Shown piece after piece: positions 35,093 to 46,722 of a stretch of 64,000 nt of DNA. The stretch is from Ichthyophis bannanicus (lineage: Eukaryota > Chordata > Amphibia > Gymnophiona > Ichthyophiidae): the NCBI GenBank assembly GCA_033557465.1, contig CM066035.1:246406869-246470868 (forward strand). Direction: 5' to 3'. Position 1 is the first letter of the stretch. Each line of letters opens with the position of its first letter. The notes under the pieces are model-generated. The model made no database searches. It saw nothing but the letters and a program-made list of their open reading frames with translations, and was not told where the DNA came from. A program made the position numbers and the translations under genes.

Positions 35093-35258
35093 TAAGGAGA
35101 TAATGCGATAATGCGATAATCTTAAAGGATCTATGCTATAAAGAGAGCACTAGTCATCTGGGGATCCTCATCCTTCCGGCCCCATCATGGAGAAAGACAG
35201 CCCCTCCCAAGTGACCCCCTCACACATACATGCTCCCAACCTCTCGCCCACCTAAGGC

Positions 35259-35276
35259 CCCCCCCCCCCCCCCCAC
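35259..35276. repeat. C-rich homopolymer run
   Basis: A run of about 17 C residues, broken only at its right margin. Prone to length error in assembly. Confidence 0.9.
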
Positions 35277-35284
35277 CGGGACTA

Positions 35285-36060
35285 CTCTAAGCATGGAGGT
35301 CAATTCTAACAGAGGCACTTCTGGGCAGTCCAGATGTCCAAAAAATGGGCAGGCCCAAATTGTACCCGATTCTACAACCACGGGAGCTAGACGATCCTAC
35401 GGTAGCAGAATTGGGCACTTAGACGGCCCAGCATGCCACTGATTCTGTCGCAGGAGATGTCCTCTCTTCTACCCAGCCTTCCCACCCTATGCTCATGCTG
35501 GTATGCCGGTGCCGTGCTGTCCTGTCACCATGGCGACTCTATTACATAATATAACTCATTAAGACTCTATTACATGATATAACTTAAATAATTTATAAGC
35601 TCCATTGTTTGAACTGTATATAGTTACCCTGTTACTTCCAAGTTACCTTGTTACTTCCAAGTTACAATCCCTGTTATAATGTAAGCAAAAGATCTTGTTC
35701 TAATGCAAAATGTTGTTACAATGTAAACTGCACTGATTCTAAATAGCGCGGTATATAAGAATTTGTAATAAATAAATAATAAATAAATGGCACTAGGATG
35801 CCCAGCAGGAGCGCCAAAAGCCCAACACAGATAGAAAAGGCTTTTTTCCGGTTGCTCCACCCTCGGTGGGGTCTGCCAGAGCCAAGATTAGGCAGTGGGG
35901 CCTCACTTGCTATGGCTCCCTGGCTTGTGGGGGGCTGACGGGCCCGATCACCACCTTTGATGGGACTTATTCCACCTCTGAGATGGAATAAGTCTCACAT
36001 CCAACTTTCCACAGCCAGTTGTACAGAGCCTGATCAGAATAGGCCCTGTACGTCCAGGTG
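35285..36060. mobile_element. Debris related to the 11.5-kb insertion, with a SINE/L2 tail
   Basis: Blocks AGAATAGGCCCTGTACGTCC (36038) and GGGACTTATTCCACCTCTGA (35967) match 11635-11700. In the middle (about 35540-35788) lies a plus-strand SINE/L2 tail with ACTGATTCTAAATAGCGCGG and TAATAAATAAATAATAAATA. The boundaries of the outer element are not resolved. Confidence 0.45.
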
Positions 36061-36372
36061 CTTTGGCTCACCCCCACTCCACCCACTCTCCACCTCCATC
36101 CTTCCCTCGTCCAGCATTCCCCGCACAGTGGCTCTGTGCATGCAAGGATCCCTGGCGCCAGAACACAGTCCTTGCTAATAGTGGGGATTCCACGTCCAAC
36201 CCAGATATATATCCCCGCTATTTGCCTAGTGGGCCAGTGCTGGGTTCAAAATAACACTCACGATCCCCTTGCAATAGTTTCACCCTTCACATATAGACGA
36301 CGTTTTATAAAAATGACCCTCAAAATTCTTACTACTCTTGGCTCCATCTAAAGAGTGATGGAAGGCATATCT

Positions 36373-36657
36373 ATTTATTTATTTAGCTGTATTTATATCC
36401 CACTTTTCACTGGGTCAAAGCGGTCAATTGGGAGATACATTTAACACGAGGGGATGTGACACACATACGCTAATACTTACAGGGAACATGGGCAATGGAT
36501 GGTTAAGTGGCTTGCCCAAGACCACAAAGAGTGCCTATAGGACTAGAAATCCCAGTCCCTCCGGCCTGAGATTGCTGTCCCCAGGTGGGACTTGAACCCC
36601 CAGCCCTCCAGCCTGAAGTACTTTGTCCTAACCACTAGGCCACTCCTCCCACTGATG
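36373..36657 (-). mobile_element. tRNA-derived SINE with L2-like tail
   Basis: Minus strand begins GGGAGGAGTGGCCTAGTGG (A box TGGCCTAGTGGTTAGG), has the B box GGTTCAAGTCCC, a TTGGGCAAGCCACTTAACC block and ends in TAAATAAATAAATAG. ATATCT occurs at 36367-36372 and 36658-36663, a possible target duplication. Close relative of 52088-52381. Confidence 0.75.
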
Positions 36658-36663
36658 ATATCT

Positions 36664-37196
36664 GGTATCTCTTTAATATATGTCATGGTTGTTTACATGC
36701 CCTACAGCATTCAGTACACATGTGTTCAATAGGAGAAGCATATTCTTTGAGCTAGCTCACTTCCATGGGATTAATATGATTATAGATTAGTTTACGTAGT
36801 TTTCTGTGATGCACAGAGCCTCTAATAACCCTTTTTAATAACAGGATCCTTTTATTCTTAATCAGGGCTTTTTTTGAGGGGGTACGTGGTTGTATGGAGT
36901 ATTGTTACAGTACATTTTTCAGTGCCTGCTAAAATTCACCCATAGTCCTCATGTATTAATGAAACAACCCAGTATTTGAAAACCTTTCGAAGACCTTTTT
37001 GTTCAACCAAGCTTTTGGCACTAATAACTCACAGGACGCTGCACTAACCGCTTACCCCCGGTGTCAAGATGGCCCGCTCCTTCCTTCCTTGTGCTTTGCT
37101 TTCCTGTTCTGAATGGAGTTCCCCCTTTCTCCTACTCCTCTCCTCTCCTCTCGAGCTATATTGTGTATCTATGTTTTTGCTGTTTTCCTGCTTTTA
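36664..37196. other. Unassigned spacer
   Basis: Mixed-composition DNA with no recognised element; ends at the TAA flank of the DNA transposon. Confidence 0.35.
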
Positions 37197-37199
37197 TAA

Positions 37200-40023
37200 C
37201 ACAGGTACACTAAAAAAAATTTTTTTTAAACTGCCTCTAATGTTTCGATTGATTTTTACGTTTTTTGGTGCGCTGAATCCAAATCTGGTAACCAATTTGC
37301 TCCATCACGTACAGACTTTTGCTACATTGGGTTAGCAGTTTGAGGTGAACGTTTCAGATTGAGTGCAATCGAGATAAAAGTTTCTTGGATGAATTCTTTA
37401 TACTAATTGTTTAGTAGTTATTCAAATAAGAATAAAGAAAATTGTAACAAGGCAGCACATAAGAATAGAGTAATGTCAACAAAACACACTGTGATGGTAG
37501 CAAAATTGTCTGCACTTAAAACAGCCACATACATGTGCACAAACATTGAGCATATAAGAGCGAGGTTAGACACAAAGCAAAGCAAAGAAATGTGCAAAAA
37601 ATGTTGTACAGGTATGTATGTAAGAATAGAAAACGCAAACCGCACCATTGCAATACATGAAGACAAACACCCGATGGTGTGAAAATAAAATTCTAATAAA
37701 TGAGATCCGACACTGTGGTAATAACTAGCAAATTTTTATTTCAAAGTTTAGTAAAAACACGATATTTGTCAACACAGTTTAGATTTTAAAGTCATTCTTG
37801 GGTCAATCAATCTCCTGGTGGGCCCGTTTCTTCTTCCCCCGAATGCTTCTCTTGGTGCGCTGCTTGGCGTATTTTTCATCTGGGGTTTCCCGCAGCAGCA
37901 ACCAGCAGAAATCAGCCATCATAGTGGTGTTCCATTTTCCTTGGTACCTTCTCTCTGCGTCCTTGATGTCCTGGTGAAACCTTTCACCTTGTTCTTCACT
38001 CTACACCCCCAAGTTTTCGGGAAAGTAGTTCACATGGGAGTGCAAGAAATGGACTTTCAGGCTCATGTTACAGCCTTGTTCTTTGAAGGCATTGAGCATC
38101 CTGGCAACAATATCCTTATAGTTCTCATCTCGCCTGTTCCCCAAGAATTTGAGAACAACATCCTTGAAGGAATCCCAGGCTTCTTTTTCCTTCTCAGACA
38201 TCGTTTCAGCGAATGCTCCATCTGAAATGAGTTTCCTTATATCAGGGCCAACAAACACTCCTTCCTTTAGCTTTGCTTCAGAAAGTCGGGGGAACTTTGA
38301 GCAAAGGTACCGAAAGCACTCACCATCTTTTGGAAGGGACTTGATGAATTGCTTAATGAGACCCAACTTAATGTGGAGAGGTGGTAATAGAATTTTATCA
38401 CGAGGTACCAAGTTCTCATGAAGAACATTTTTCTCACCGGGTCTCAAATACTCCCGAATTGGCCAGTCTTTTTTCCCCCAGTGTAGGTCGCGGGCCCGGC
38501 TATCCCACAAGCAAAGGAAGCAGGGATATTTGGTGAAACCGGATTTCTGCCCTAATAGCATGGATAGAATTTTAAAGTCTCCACAAATCATCCACTTATG
38601 CTCATCATAACGAATCTTCTGAAGAATCAGGGCCAAATTCTCGTATTTTTCTTGGAGAATAACAGAGTGAGCAATAGGAACTGAAGCGAATGTGTTGCCA
38701 TTATGAAGAAGAACACCTTTTATGCTGTCTTTTGACGAATCAATGAACAGCCGCCATTCAGCAGGATCATACTTGAGTTTAAACTTTTCCATCACTCCAT
38801 ATATATCGTTGCAAAATACCAAATCTTCCTCTTTGCTGAAATACTTCAAAAATTGTGTCTCGCAGTTGCGGTACCAATAAAAAGTTGTTCCTGGTGACAA
38901 TAGATTTTTCTGTTTAAGTCGTTGGGCAGCATCTTTTGGGAGTCCTAAATCCCGGACTAAATCATTCAATTCAGCTTGAGAGAAAAGTTCAGGTTTCGGA
39001 TCTGGTTCAGTTTCAAACTCGGAAGTACTGGACTCATCGGGAAAAGCCATCTGATGAGTCTCATCATGATCAGAACCGTCCACACAAATATGATCCAAAG
39101 ATTTTCGTGGTTCAGGCACAGGTACTTCGTTGCTATGAGGCATAGGCCTAATTGCTGAGGGAAGGTTGGGGTAACTTATTACGTTCTTATTTTTTAAGTT
39201 GTATCCCTTCACAATGCAAGAGCAAAAATAGCAGTCACTGCTGTGGTCTCTTTGTTCACGCCACATCATAGGTATTCCGAAACGAAATGCTTGTTTTTTA
39301 CCTTTCATCCATAAGCGTAGATCTTCCTCACATGTCTTGCACACTTTGTGAGGAGCCCACGGTTTGTCTTGATCGCCTAACTTCAAACCGAAATAGGCGA
39401 AATATACTTTTTTAATAAATGCAGAAATGTTCCTCTGCCGCTTTTTCATGGTATATTCCCCACAAATAAAACAAAAACTGTCCGGAGAGTTGACGCAACC
39501 TCTGGCTCTGTGAGCCATCACAAATACACAGCACTGCAAACTACAACTGTAGTGAACCACTTCGGAATAAAGCTGGATTACGACTGAGCAAACAAAAGGT
39601 AATAATGAACTTGCAAGAAACTGAAATTTGACAGGAACGTTCATGTCGCAACCACCGTGTTTGAGCGAGCGAACGAGGCGAGGCGAATAGGAAAGAACAT
39701 GCGCCAGCGCGAGTACTGGATTTAGCCCCCCGCCTCCCAATTGTCCTGTTAATGTATAAAATGAATACAAAACACTCTAAAATATCATGAGGGAGTGTTT
39801 CTAGTTAGTTAACCATTACAACCTCTATTTTGGGCCAAGAAAATAAACTGCAGTCGGCTAAAAAGAAATTATGTGAACATTCCTTATATGGTTAAGAAAT
39901 CTAATTTTGCAAGAAAACGTGACGTGATGGAACATTTTGGCTATTTTTCCTGGATTCAGCACCCCAAAATCTATAGGAATCAGTTGCAAAACTGGAGGCA
40001 GTTTTTTGGTAGTGTACCTGTGT
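37200..40023 (-). mobile_element. DNA transposon, CACAGGTACACTA ends, CMC/Chapaev3-like
   Basis: Inverted ends begin CACAGGTACACTA and stay alignable for about 125 bases (AAACTGCCTC, GGTGCGCTGAATCCA / GGGGTGCTGAATCCA, TCCATCACGT). TAA flanks both ends (37197-37199 and 40024-40026), a 3-bp duplication. A single transposase frame fills the interior on the minus strand. CAC-starting ends with a 3-bp duplication would suit the CMC group; Chapaev3 is my best guess, not a demonstrated assignment. Confidence 0.78.
37803..39518 (-). pseudogene. Transposase with N-terminal zinc finger (one stop)
   Basis: 571 codons from MAHRARGCV, chosen because the zinc-finger cysteines follow at once; the frame runs on to 39770 without support. 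The N-terminus has three Cys pairs (CFICG, CKTCE, CYFCS). The core has RLFIDSSKDSIKGVLLHNGN, WMICGDFKILSMLL, then PCFLCLWDSRARDLHW and LLPPLHIKLGLIKQF. An in-frame TAG at 38001-38003 follows NYFPENLGV; the same frame continues with EEQGERFHQD and a basic C-terminus to a TGA at 37803. The Asp of RLFID, the Asp of CGDF and the Glu of QGERFHQD are candidate DDE residues (inference). This protein type recurs as an unnamed repeat family in many animals. One stop makes it a very recent pseudogene or a polymorphic allele. Confidence 0.8.
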
Positions 40024-40437
40024 AATTATTGTAAACTGCTCTGCCGCAAGTTGCCAAGGGCAGTATATCATGTTCAATAAATGATAAACGATATGAGTAC
40101 TGGCACCTTGTTTGCTAGGAAAAATACACTGTTCTTAATCAACTAATATCCTAATTATCTTCTGTCTATTAAGGGGAACGTATTTCAATATTCTTGCTGC
40201 TAATTACATGGGTAATTTTAGCATGCATACTTTCGGTAAATTTAATTTGGTAAACTACCCAAATCAAATGTGTCCACGTACTTAGCACCTGTAATTGTTT
40301 GTGCAGTGATTGGAGGGGGAGGGGGGTAATAGAATGATTACATTTGAAAATGTGGAGGGTAATTTTATAGCAGAGGGTCTAGGTAGGGAAGACACAGGCA
40401 CACATATTGCACCTATTTTATAAAGGTGAGATATGCC
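40024..40437. repeat. Spacer with LINE/SINE-like tail
   Basis: At about 40029-40090, TTGTAAACTGCTCTGCCGCA and CAGTATATCATGTTCAATAA resemble the tail of a LINE-mobilised repeat. The rest is unassigned. Confidence 0.4.
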
Positions 40438-40445
40438 TATTTGGG

Positions 40446-40879
40446 CAGGGCCAGTGCAAGGAGATGAGGCACTCTGGGTGAACCTCATCCCTTACACCTC
40501 CCTGCTCCCACTCCCATCGCCCCTCCCCCCATTGCCACTCCTCCCTACCCTCTCTGGGACCTGCAGCAGCAGCAGCAATGGCCACAAAGTGCTACCTTAA
40601 ACTTACGGCACTGCAAGGCTGTTTTACTTCATACCCCTACAACACCCGATGCCAATTTCCTGTTTGCAAAGGAAGTCAGCATCGGGCGTCAGAGGGGACA
40701 GAAGTCAAACAGCCTCACTTGCTCTGTAGGTATAAGGTAAGCCCTACAGGGCCATTTGAGGCCATTGCCACCGCTGCAGGTCCTGGAGAGGGGCGGTAGC
40801 AGCAGCAGCAATGAGCTACCCCTGGACCATTGCTACTCTAGGCAGATGCCTAGTTTGCCTAATGGTCACGCCAGCCCTG
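40446..40879. mobile_element. hAT-like non-autonomous element
   Basis: Inverted ends CAGGGCCAGTGC and (inverse) CAGGGCTGGCGTGAC. It is flanked by 8-bp repeats TATTTGGG (40438-40445) and TATGTGGG (40880-40887), one mismatch, the duplication length expected of hAT. 434 bp, non-coding. Confidence 0.82.
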
Positions 40880-40887
40880 TATGTGGG

Positions 40888-41312
40888 CCTTTATAAAATG
40901 GCATGATCAAAAGATCCCATAAAAAGTGAGACAAGAGTGATTTTGTGTGTATATGCCAGTAAGAATCAGCATTTATGTGCAGGTTTAACAAAATACATAC
41001 TTAAGTGCTTGTCTCATTCCCACTCCATTGCTAGGAATGCCTATGCATATAAAGGAACATTTTAGATAGGACATAGATGGAACTGAGACATCAAGATTGA
41101 GACATACTCAATTCCAACAGTATTTTAGAAACAGCTCTGCTACAAAACACAGAAGGAAGTGCAGGTATGCATGGGGATTTATATCCACATGCAATGGAAG
41201 TAGCCATTTCACAGATATACACATTGGAAAATTTTCTGGAGGAAACTTGGCAACTTACACGTGTAAGTGCCGGCATTTCACAAAATGCATATGTAAATGT
41301 CAACACTTACTC
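40888..41312. other. Unassigned spacer
   Basis: No gene or recognised repeat between the hAT-like element and GTATG copy e. Confidence 0.35.
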
Positions 41313-41350
41313 ATAGGGGTATGTTTACTAAACTGCGGTAATCGTACATA

Positions 41351-41438
41351 ACGCGCGTTATGTAATGTTAACGATCGTAAGCGCATCATAACACGCGTTA
41401 TGATGCGCTTACGATCGTTAACGTTACATAATGCGCGT
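41351..41438. repeat. 88-bp near-perfect palindrome at left end of copy e
   Basis: ACGCGCGTTATGTAA... and its inverse meet at AACACGCGTT; about 44-base arms differ at two or three positions. Contains AACGATCGTAAGCGCATCAT on one arm and its inverse on the other. Confidence 0.9.
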
Positions 41439-42522
41439 TAACCGCAATTAACGATCGTAAACTCCCGCGGCGCAGTAAAACACCGCAGAAGGTGGAGAGA
41501 GGGCAGAGAGAAGGGGTCAATGGGTGGAGAGTGGGCGGGGAGAGGCTCCCGTCACACTAACGCGCTGATCTGAAGAGCTCAATTCCAACGCAAATGAAAA
41601 CCTGCCGTTAAATGCACATTACAGGGGAGAGAAACCATTTCAGTGTCAGCAATGTACAGCCCAGGCAGGGAATCCTAAAAAAAGTGATAAGTGTGATACA
41701 TGTGCACAGAACAAAAGGGCACATAAACACTGAAAATGACCCCAACAAACTGGAAAAAAACCATAACCAAGCTGACCAATAGTGATATCAATGAGAAACA
41801 TCAACCCCTCCCCCCCCAAGTAAGCTCCATAGAACAGATATAAATCGTGGAAGGGTCTATACTCCGTCCCCATACAAGGTGAATGAGCCCACAGTGAAAT
41901 AGCGCTGCTCAGGGTTTTCCCCACCATTGGACAGGGTTCCTATGGCGTGCACATGTCCCGCAACATCAGGGCGGGCATGTCGGAACGGCAACTGGACAGA
42001 TGCCGGAGAAGGGGATACAGAGGGCCGCAGGCGGCACTGCTGTGGTGCAGCTGGGCCACAGTGCGGACTAGGGCGATGCCTAGGTGGCCCATACAAATGC
42101 TGAAGCAGCAGAGCAGCCAGACAGCAACTGCTGAAGGCCCAACATGGGCACGACTGTGTTTCCCACAGTGTCACAGGGGATAGTACCCAGCAGCTACCCC
42201 CAAGGGCACGGAACATTGGCAGGCGGTGCTGGGGGGAAGCGTGGACACCTATGCAGGCACCCCTACCCCAGAACCCGCACCATAGGCAGCCGCCTACCTG
42301 CACACTGGATGGCCTGAGACTGCGCACCACAAGCACCACCAGCCGAAGGGCATGTCAGCATGGTGGCTGAGGGATACAGGTGGTGGAGGGGGCAGTGGCA
42401 GCTGCCCAGAGCAGACCGTGGCTTAGCCCTGTGTAGGTGGGTGCCGTGTACTGCAACAGACGGGCCCTGTCTGATGAACAGTCATGGTATCACCAAGGAA
42501 TGTACTGACTCGGTGACAACAA

Positions 42523-42590
42523 GGTGGTGCAGTGCAGAAAACCAGTATATTCAGAAGCAGAGGGTCACAGGTTCAAGTCCCAGCTGTGGT
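42523..42590 (+). other. tRNA-like cassette in GTATG copy e
   Basis: GGTGGTGCAGTGCAG and GGTTCAAGTCC, as in copies a and f. Confidence 0.5.
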
Positions 42591-42813
42591 TCCTGCCAAC
42601 CCAGTTCCCATATTTTACCCACTACTATAACGTGCTAATACAGACAGCACCTGTATTGCAGATGACGTAAACATGCCCAAGACACCTACATTTTACCCTA
42701 CAGACACCATAAACATGCACCTACATTTTACCCTACAGACATGTAAACATGCCCAAGACACCTACATTTTACCCTACAGAGCACAGACACCATAAACATG
42801 CACATTACCTAGA

Positions 42814-43008
42814 GCAGAGCCTCCCAAATGCAGTCCTGGAGGGTCAAACACCATTCCGGTTCCATGCTGCCTCTGATAAAGATGCCTGTGCTGCATTTCT
42901 ATGTGCCACCCCCATGGTATGCAGATGTATCTCATGCATATTCATGAGGGACAGCATGAAAACCCGAGCAGTGTTTGGCACCGCAGGACTGGAGTTGGGA
43001 ACCTCTGC
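42814..43008. mobile_element. 195-bp MITE nested in GTATG copy e
   Basis: Ends GCAGAGCCTCCCAAATGCAG and (inverse) GCAGAGGTTCCCAACTCCAG. Same element and same site as in copies a, c and f. Confidence 0.65.
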
Positions 43009-44678
43009 CGTAAAGCAGCAGCCAACAGGGGCAGACACACCCGCACCCACAGGCCCCATTATCCAAAGCCTCCTGGAGAGGCAGGACTTTGGGCTCTGCG
43101 TGCATCTCCCAATACTAGCACTTGCATACCTTAGTAATGCCACCCTAAACCGGGGAATATGGTACACATCTATCAAAAGGTTGCTATGAGTACTGGCAGA
43201 TAGCAATTCCTAGGTTAAGTACACTTTTCTGAGTGAGCTGCATCATAGCAACCCTTCTGATGTCTGTGGAATGTGCTACAGGTCTTGTGTCTGACAGTGT
43301 TTACCAACCTGGGGAGTGACTCCTACAGTATTGCGTACCATAGCCATGCCTGCACTGTGCCCAAGACTGGTGTGGTGGCCTGGGCTGCCCAACACCTCTA
43401 TAGTTGCACAATGCTGGCATAGGTGTGGGGAGTGTGTGTCTGTCTATCCAGTGTGTGGTGGCTGCCAACACCCTCCACAGCCCACACTGCTAGCACTGTT
43501 GCTAGTATTGGCCTGCCAATGTGCATAATGAGGAGCAAGGTACTGTGGGAATAGCCTGGATAGGGTGGCCTGACCTGGATGCATCTGCACACGGCATAGG
43601 GCAATGGCTCGGACATTGTAGTGCCTGGCCACCACCTGCAGGGACAGGGTGGCCATAGCATGTCCTGCTGGGAGGTCACTCTCACCCTGACTTAGCAGTG
43701 ACCATGGCATGGCTAGGTTCCCCCATAGTGCTATATAGCATTTCTTTCATGTGATATTTATGGGTTTCCTTTTGGGGCCTAATCACTGACTTATCTGCTT
43801 GGTGTGTATGCTGACATCCCCATTCTGGGTACATGCATCTCCACCAGGACCATGCACTATGGACTAGCTGGTGGACTGTCTTCAGCTAGTATGTGTCTTG
43901 CTGGAACACCTTGCAGGGTGCAGCGGCTGGAGGCTTGCTGCTGGAGAATGTCAGATAATGGTGGGGGACAGCTGAGCATTTCCAGGCCTGCCGTCTTTCT
44001 GCTATTGCGTTATGGATGTGTACCACTCTGTCTGTTCCCCAGCAGGACTGGGGTTGCTGGTCCCCTCTACTGCTGCCATTGCAGGGAGGTAGACTGTGGA
44101 TCTATGGGTGGGTGATCCTGTTTCCCACCATGAGCCCCAGAGGGTGGGTTGTGTGGTGGTACATAATCTGCCTATGGGTCCATATACACCCCCCCTTCAC
44201 CTACAGCAGGTAACGATGGCACCAACACAGGATATGCACTATTCTGGGTGCAGCATCGCCCATAGGGACTAGACATGACCGAGACATACAGCAGGACACA
44301 GATGTATCCTAGGTGTGTCTAACGGAAATACCTATCACACACTGATGGGGATCTGTAGCATGGCGTATTTCAGCCATGAAAGGTGCTGTGGACCTGGTGC
44401 TGGGCGCCACACCTCAACCTCAGGGTGGGCACTGTACCCACACAATGTGACTGTCTGTGGCTACTCTGTGGCAGTGCCACACACGGTCTGTTCCCCCTAC
44501 AAGGCCGAGGTGCTGTGGGGGTGCATACCCCATCTTGTGCCCATCTCTCGACTGCTGATTTGCATGTGCAGTGCATCATGGGTACGGGTGGATTACCCCT
44601 ATCCTGGTAACCACAGCAGACAGTTTGTGTGGTGATGTGCAGTCCTGCAGCCAGCCAGGGCTTTGTACACATCCTTAT

Positions 44679-44780
44679 AAGGTGTCCTATAGGGGACATT
44701 ATAGGGTGCCTTGGCGGACAGTACACTTTATAATGTGCTCTATGGAGTGCGTTATGGGATGCCTTATGCGGCACCTTAGG
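44679..44780. repeat. 12-bp minisatellite in GTATG copy e
   Basis: About eight units of AAGGTGYCYTAT type, some decayed. Shorter than in copy f, which shares its last eight units and adds more at the start. Confidence 0.8.
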
Positions 44781-44896
44781 TTATGCCACCGTGAGGGTGT
44801 GTTTGCTGGCAGCACTAATTAAAATACACGTCAAATGCCTCACCAATCGCTACTTAAATGTAAAGGGTGCTGCCTCAGCCAGCCTTATAACATTAG

Positions 44897-44974
44897 GCCC
44901 ACTAGGGAATCGAACCCATGACCTCTGTACCATCAGTCAGTGTTGTAACCATTGTGCTACAGCTCTGTTGCTGT
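44897..44974 (-). other. tRNA-like cassette in GTATG copy e
   Basis: Minus strand: GAGCTGTAGCACAATGGTTA (A box) and GGGTTCGATTCCCT (B box). The T arm pairs well. Confidence 0.55.
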
Positions 44975-45176
44975 GCTTGTATGCCTGCGTGCCTTCTTAA
45001 GATTAATGCACGGTAATGTGCCCTGTAGCACTTGTTCATTTATGGCGCCTTGTAACGCGTGTTCTCGGCGCGTTCTCGGAAACGATGTACCGCCCATGTC
45101 CTTATTTGGGGTTTCTGTCTCTGCCGCGGTTCCTAATGCGAATCACACTAATGCAATTTAGTAAACATACCCCATA

Positions 45177-46722
45177 GGGTCCAACAAAACAAGCACGGGT
45201 CCACGTGCAACGAACAACCCAGTAAAAAAGTGGACTGCAAACAAAAGGACGTGTAAAAATTGAAAACTTTTATTGAATTAGTCCACTTCAGCCACTAGCC
45301 CGACTCTGGCCGTGTTTCGTAAAAACCTTCCTCAGGGGCAATAATGGCTAGAAAACAATATCATACACATAAAACATTTAAAATCAAAAAACAATGTAAA
45401 CCAAATATTAAAAAGAAATATAAATATAAACCCAATATTAAAAAGACCATAGAGAATGAACTAAGACATATAAATAAAACATTCCAATTCAAACCAATAT
45501 AAAATATAAAAACAAAATGAAGTACAACCAATATACAGAGCTAAAGATAGTTTGGATAATAATAATATGAAAATTGCATAATAAAAACAATAAAAGGTAA
45601 ATATCAATAAAACAGATACTCAAATATCAAACAATGTGAAGCAATGGTTATTAAAAAATATATAGAATAAGTTAGCAAATCATAAATTAACATATAAATA
45701 AATATGTAACTATAACAACCAATTACTTATCACAATAAAATTAAAACATATATGATAAATATATAAAATATAAATTAACACATACGTATACAACTAAAAA
45801 AATGTATATACAAACTAAACAAATAAAAAAATGCTCATCAAGGATGTGACTAGTAACAAACATAAAGACACAAAACGTACCTGTATACTATATACTTTTA
45901 TTACTGAAATGGCTCCTATCTTAATACCATTAGAGAGCCTAAAATGTTAAAAATAAAAAAGATTATCATTAAAGAACAGAGAAAAAGAAACAAAAGGACC
46001 AAATACTGAGGGATGAGGACGAGAACATGAAAAATGATGGCTACATATGGCAGACTAACTTATGAAAGAACTCCCAGGATTTATGGACACAACCAACATA
46101 ACACCTTTTTCTAAAAATATTGGGATTAGAGATTGTCAGACGGCTGCCTAGGGTGAGAACTTACACAATCTTGACGATGCATATATTCATATGATTCTTG
46201 CAAGGTATTGTGGGTAATGTAGTTCTTTCACTCCAAACACAGCTGAAGACAATAATTGAGTTGTGAAACCAGTGGTTAAAGCCAATAAAATACTTCTTTT
46301 ATTGATGGGGTTTAATTCACCCAGCACAAATATGCTTGGTAGCAATATAAATGAGGTTACTTGCTTGCAGTGTTTAAATAGATAACAAAGTCACAAAGCA
46401 AATCAGAAAACAACCTTCAACTTGTCAGGCAATTAGCTAATGTTTTCTTAGCAAATAATTACCAAATAAAAAGGCACAAAGAAATAAATGAACTTTGCTT
46501 GTTAGGTTAACTTCTGCTTACGCAGATCCCAGCAGTGATTCTCCCTTGCTCACACACACAATCAGGTGCAGCTTTAATTACTATCAATTGACCAGCTGAA
46601 ACCCTTTAGCTGGCTGGCTGCTACTGTGTGAACCCAAATCCTGCTTTAAGAGCTGTTTGCAGTGGAAATAAAGAACAAAGTTAGGTTTCTTTGTGATGGC
46701 TGAGGTGTTTGCTCACAGAAAG
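45177..46722. mobile_element. AT-rich unclassified element, Penelope-like end
   Basis: Begins right after the ATA flank of copy e. The first 170 bases carry a phrase (CTGGCCGTGTTTCGTAAAAA on this strand) of a kind I associate with the terminal repeats of Penelope-like elements. The next 1.3 kb is strongly A-rich with AATATTAAAAAG-type repetition, followed by ordinary-composition DNA from about 46100. No RT or GIY-YIG motif was found. Confidence 0.4.
45291..45345 (-). other. Hammerhead-like core motif (candidate)
   Basis: Minus strand reads CCCCTGAGGAAGGTTTTTAC then GAAACACGGCC. CTGAGGA fits the hammerhead CUGANGA box and GAAAC the second conserved box, with a 10-base gap for a minimal stem II. 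The stem II closing pair would be A-C, so an active ribozyme is doubtful. Confidence 0.35.

Larger units (their letters stand above)
31694..35110 (-). mobile_element. L2-type LINE, nearly full length but decayed
   Basis: Minus-strand LINE with endonuclease, connector, RT and C-terminal region in order. Its 3' tail (31694-31770, inverse reads ATGTAAACCGCGCTGATATC, then GCGGTATATAAGAA and AATAAATAATAAAT) is shared with the SINE tails elsewhere in the window. At least two in-frame stops and several frameshifts make it inactive. Confidence 0.82.
41316..45173 (+). mobile_element. GTATG-family composite element, copy e
   Basis: GGGGTATGTTTACTAAACTG to TTTAGTAAACATACCCC, with ATA duplicated at 41313-41315 and 45174-45176. 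It is the best intact 3.9-kb reference copy. Order: palindrome (41351-41438), GGAGAGAGGGCAGAGAGAAG block, tRNA-like cassette (42523), 195-bp MITE (42814), long GC-balanced core, 12-bp array (44679), inverted tRNA-like cassette (44897), right end. Close in sequence to copy f through most of its length. Confidence 0.87.

Noticed and set aside
42749..43189. Open frames of 90-160 codons in GTATG copies e and f (also 55734-56207, 41857-42339, 54856-55329)
   Set aside because: They span TIR-family DNA, differ between copies by frameshifts and show no domain; treated as chance frames.
46209..46717. Possible solo LTR (minus strand TGTGAGC...ACCCACA with an AATAAA signal)
   Set aside because: No polypurine tract beside it, no second copy in the window and no target duplication, so the TG/CA ends may be chance.
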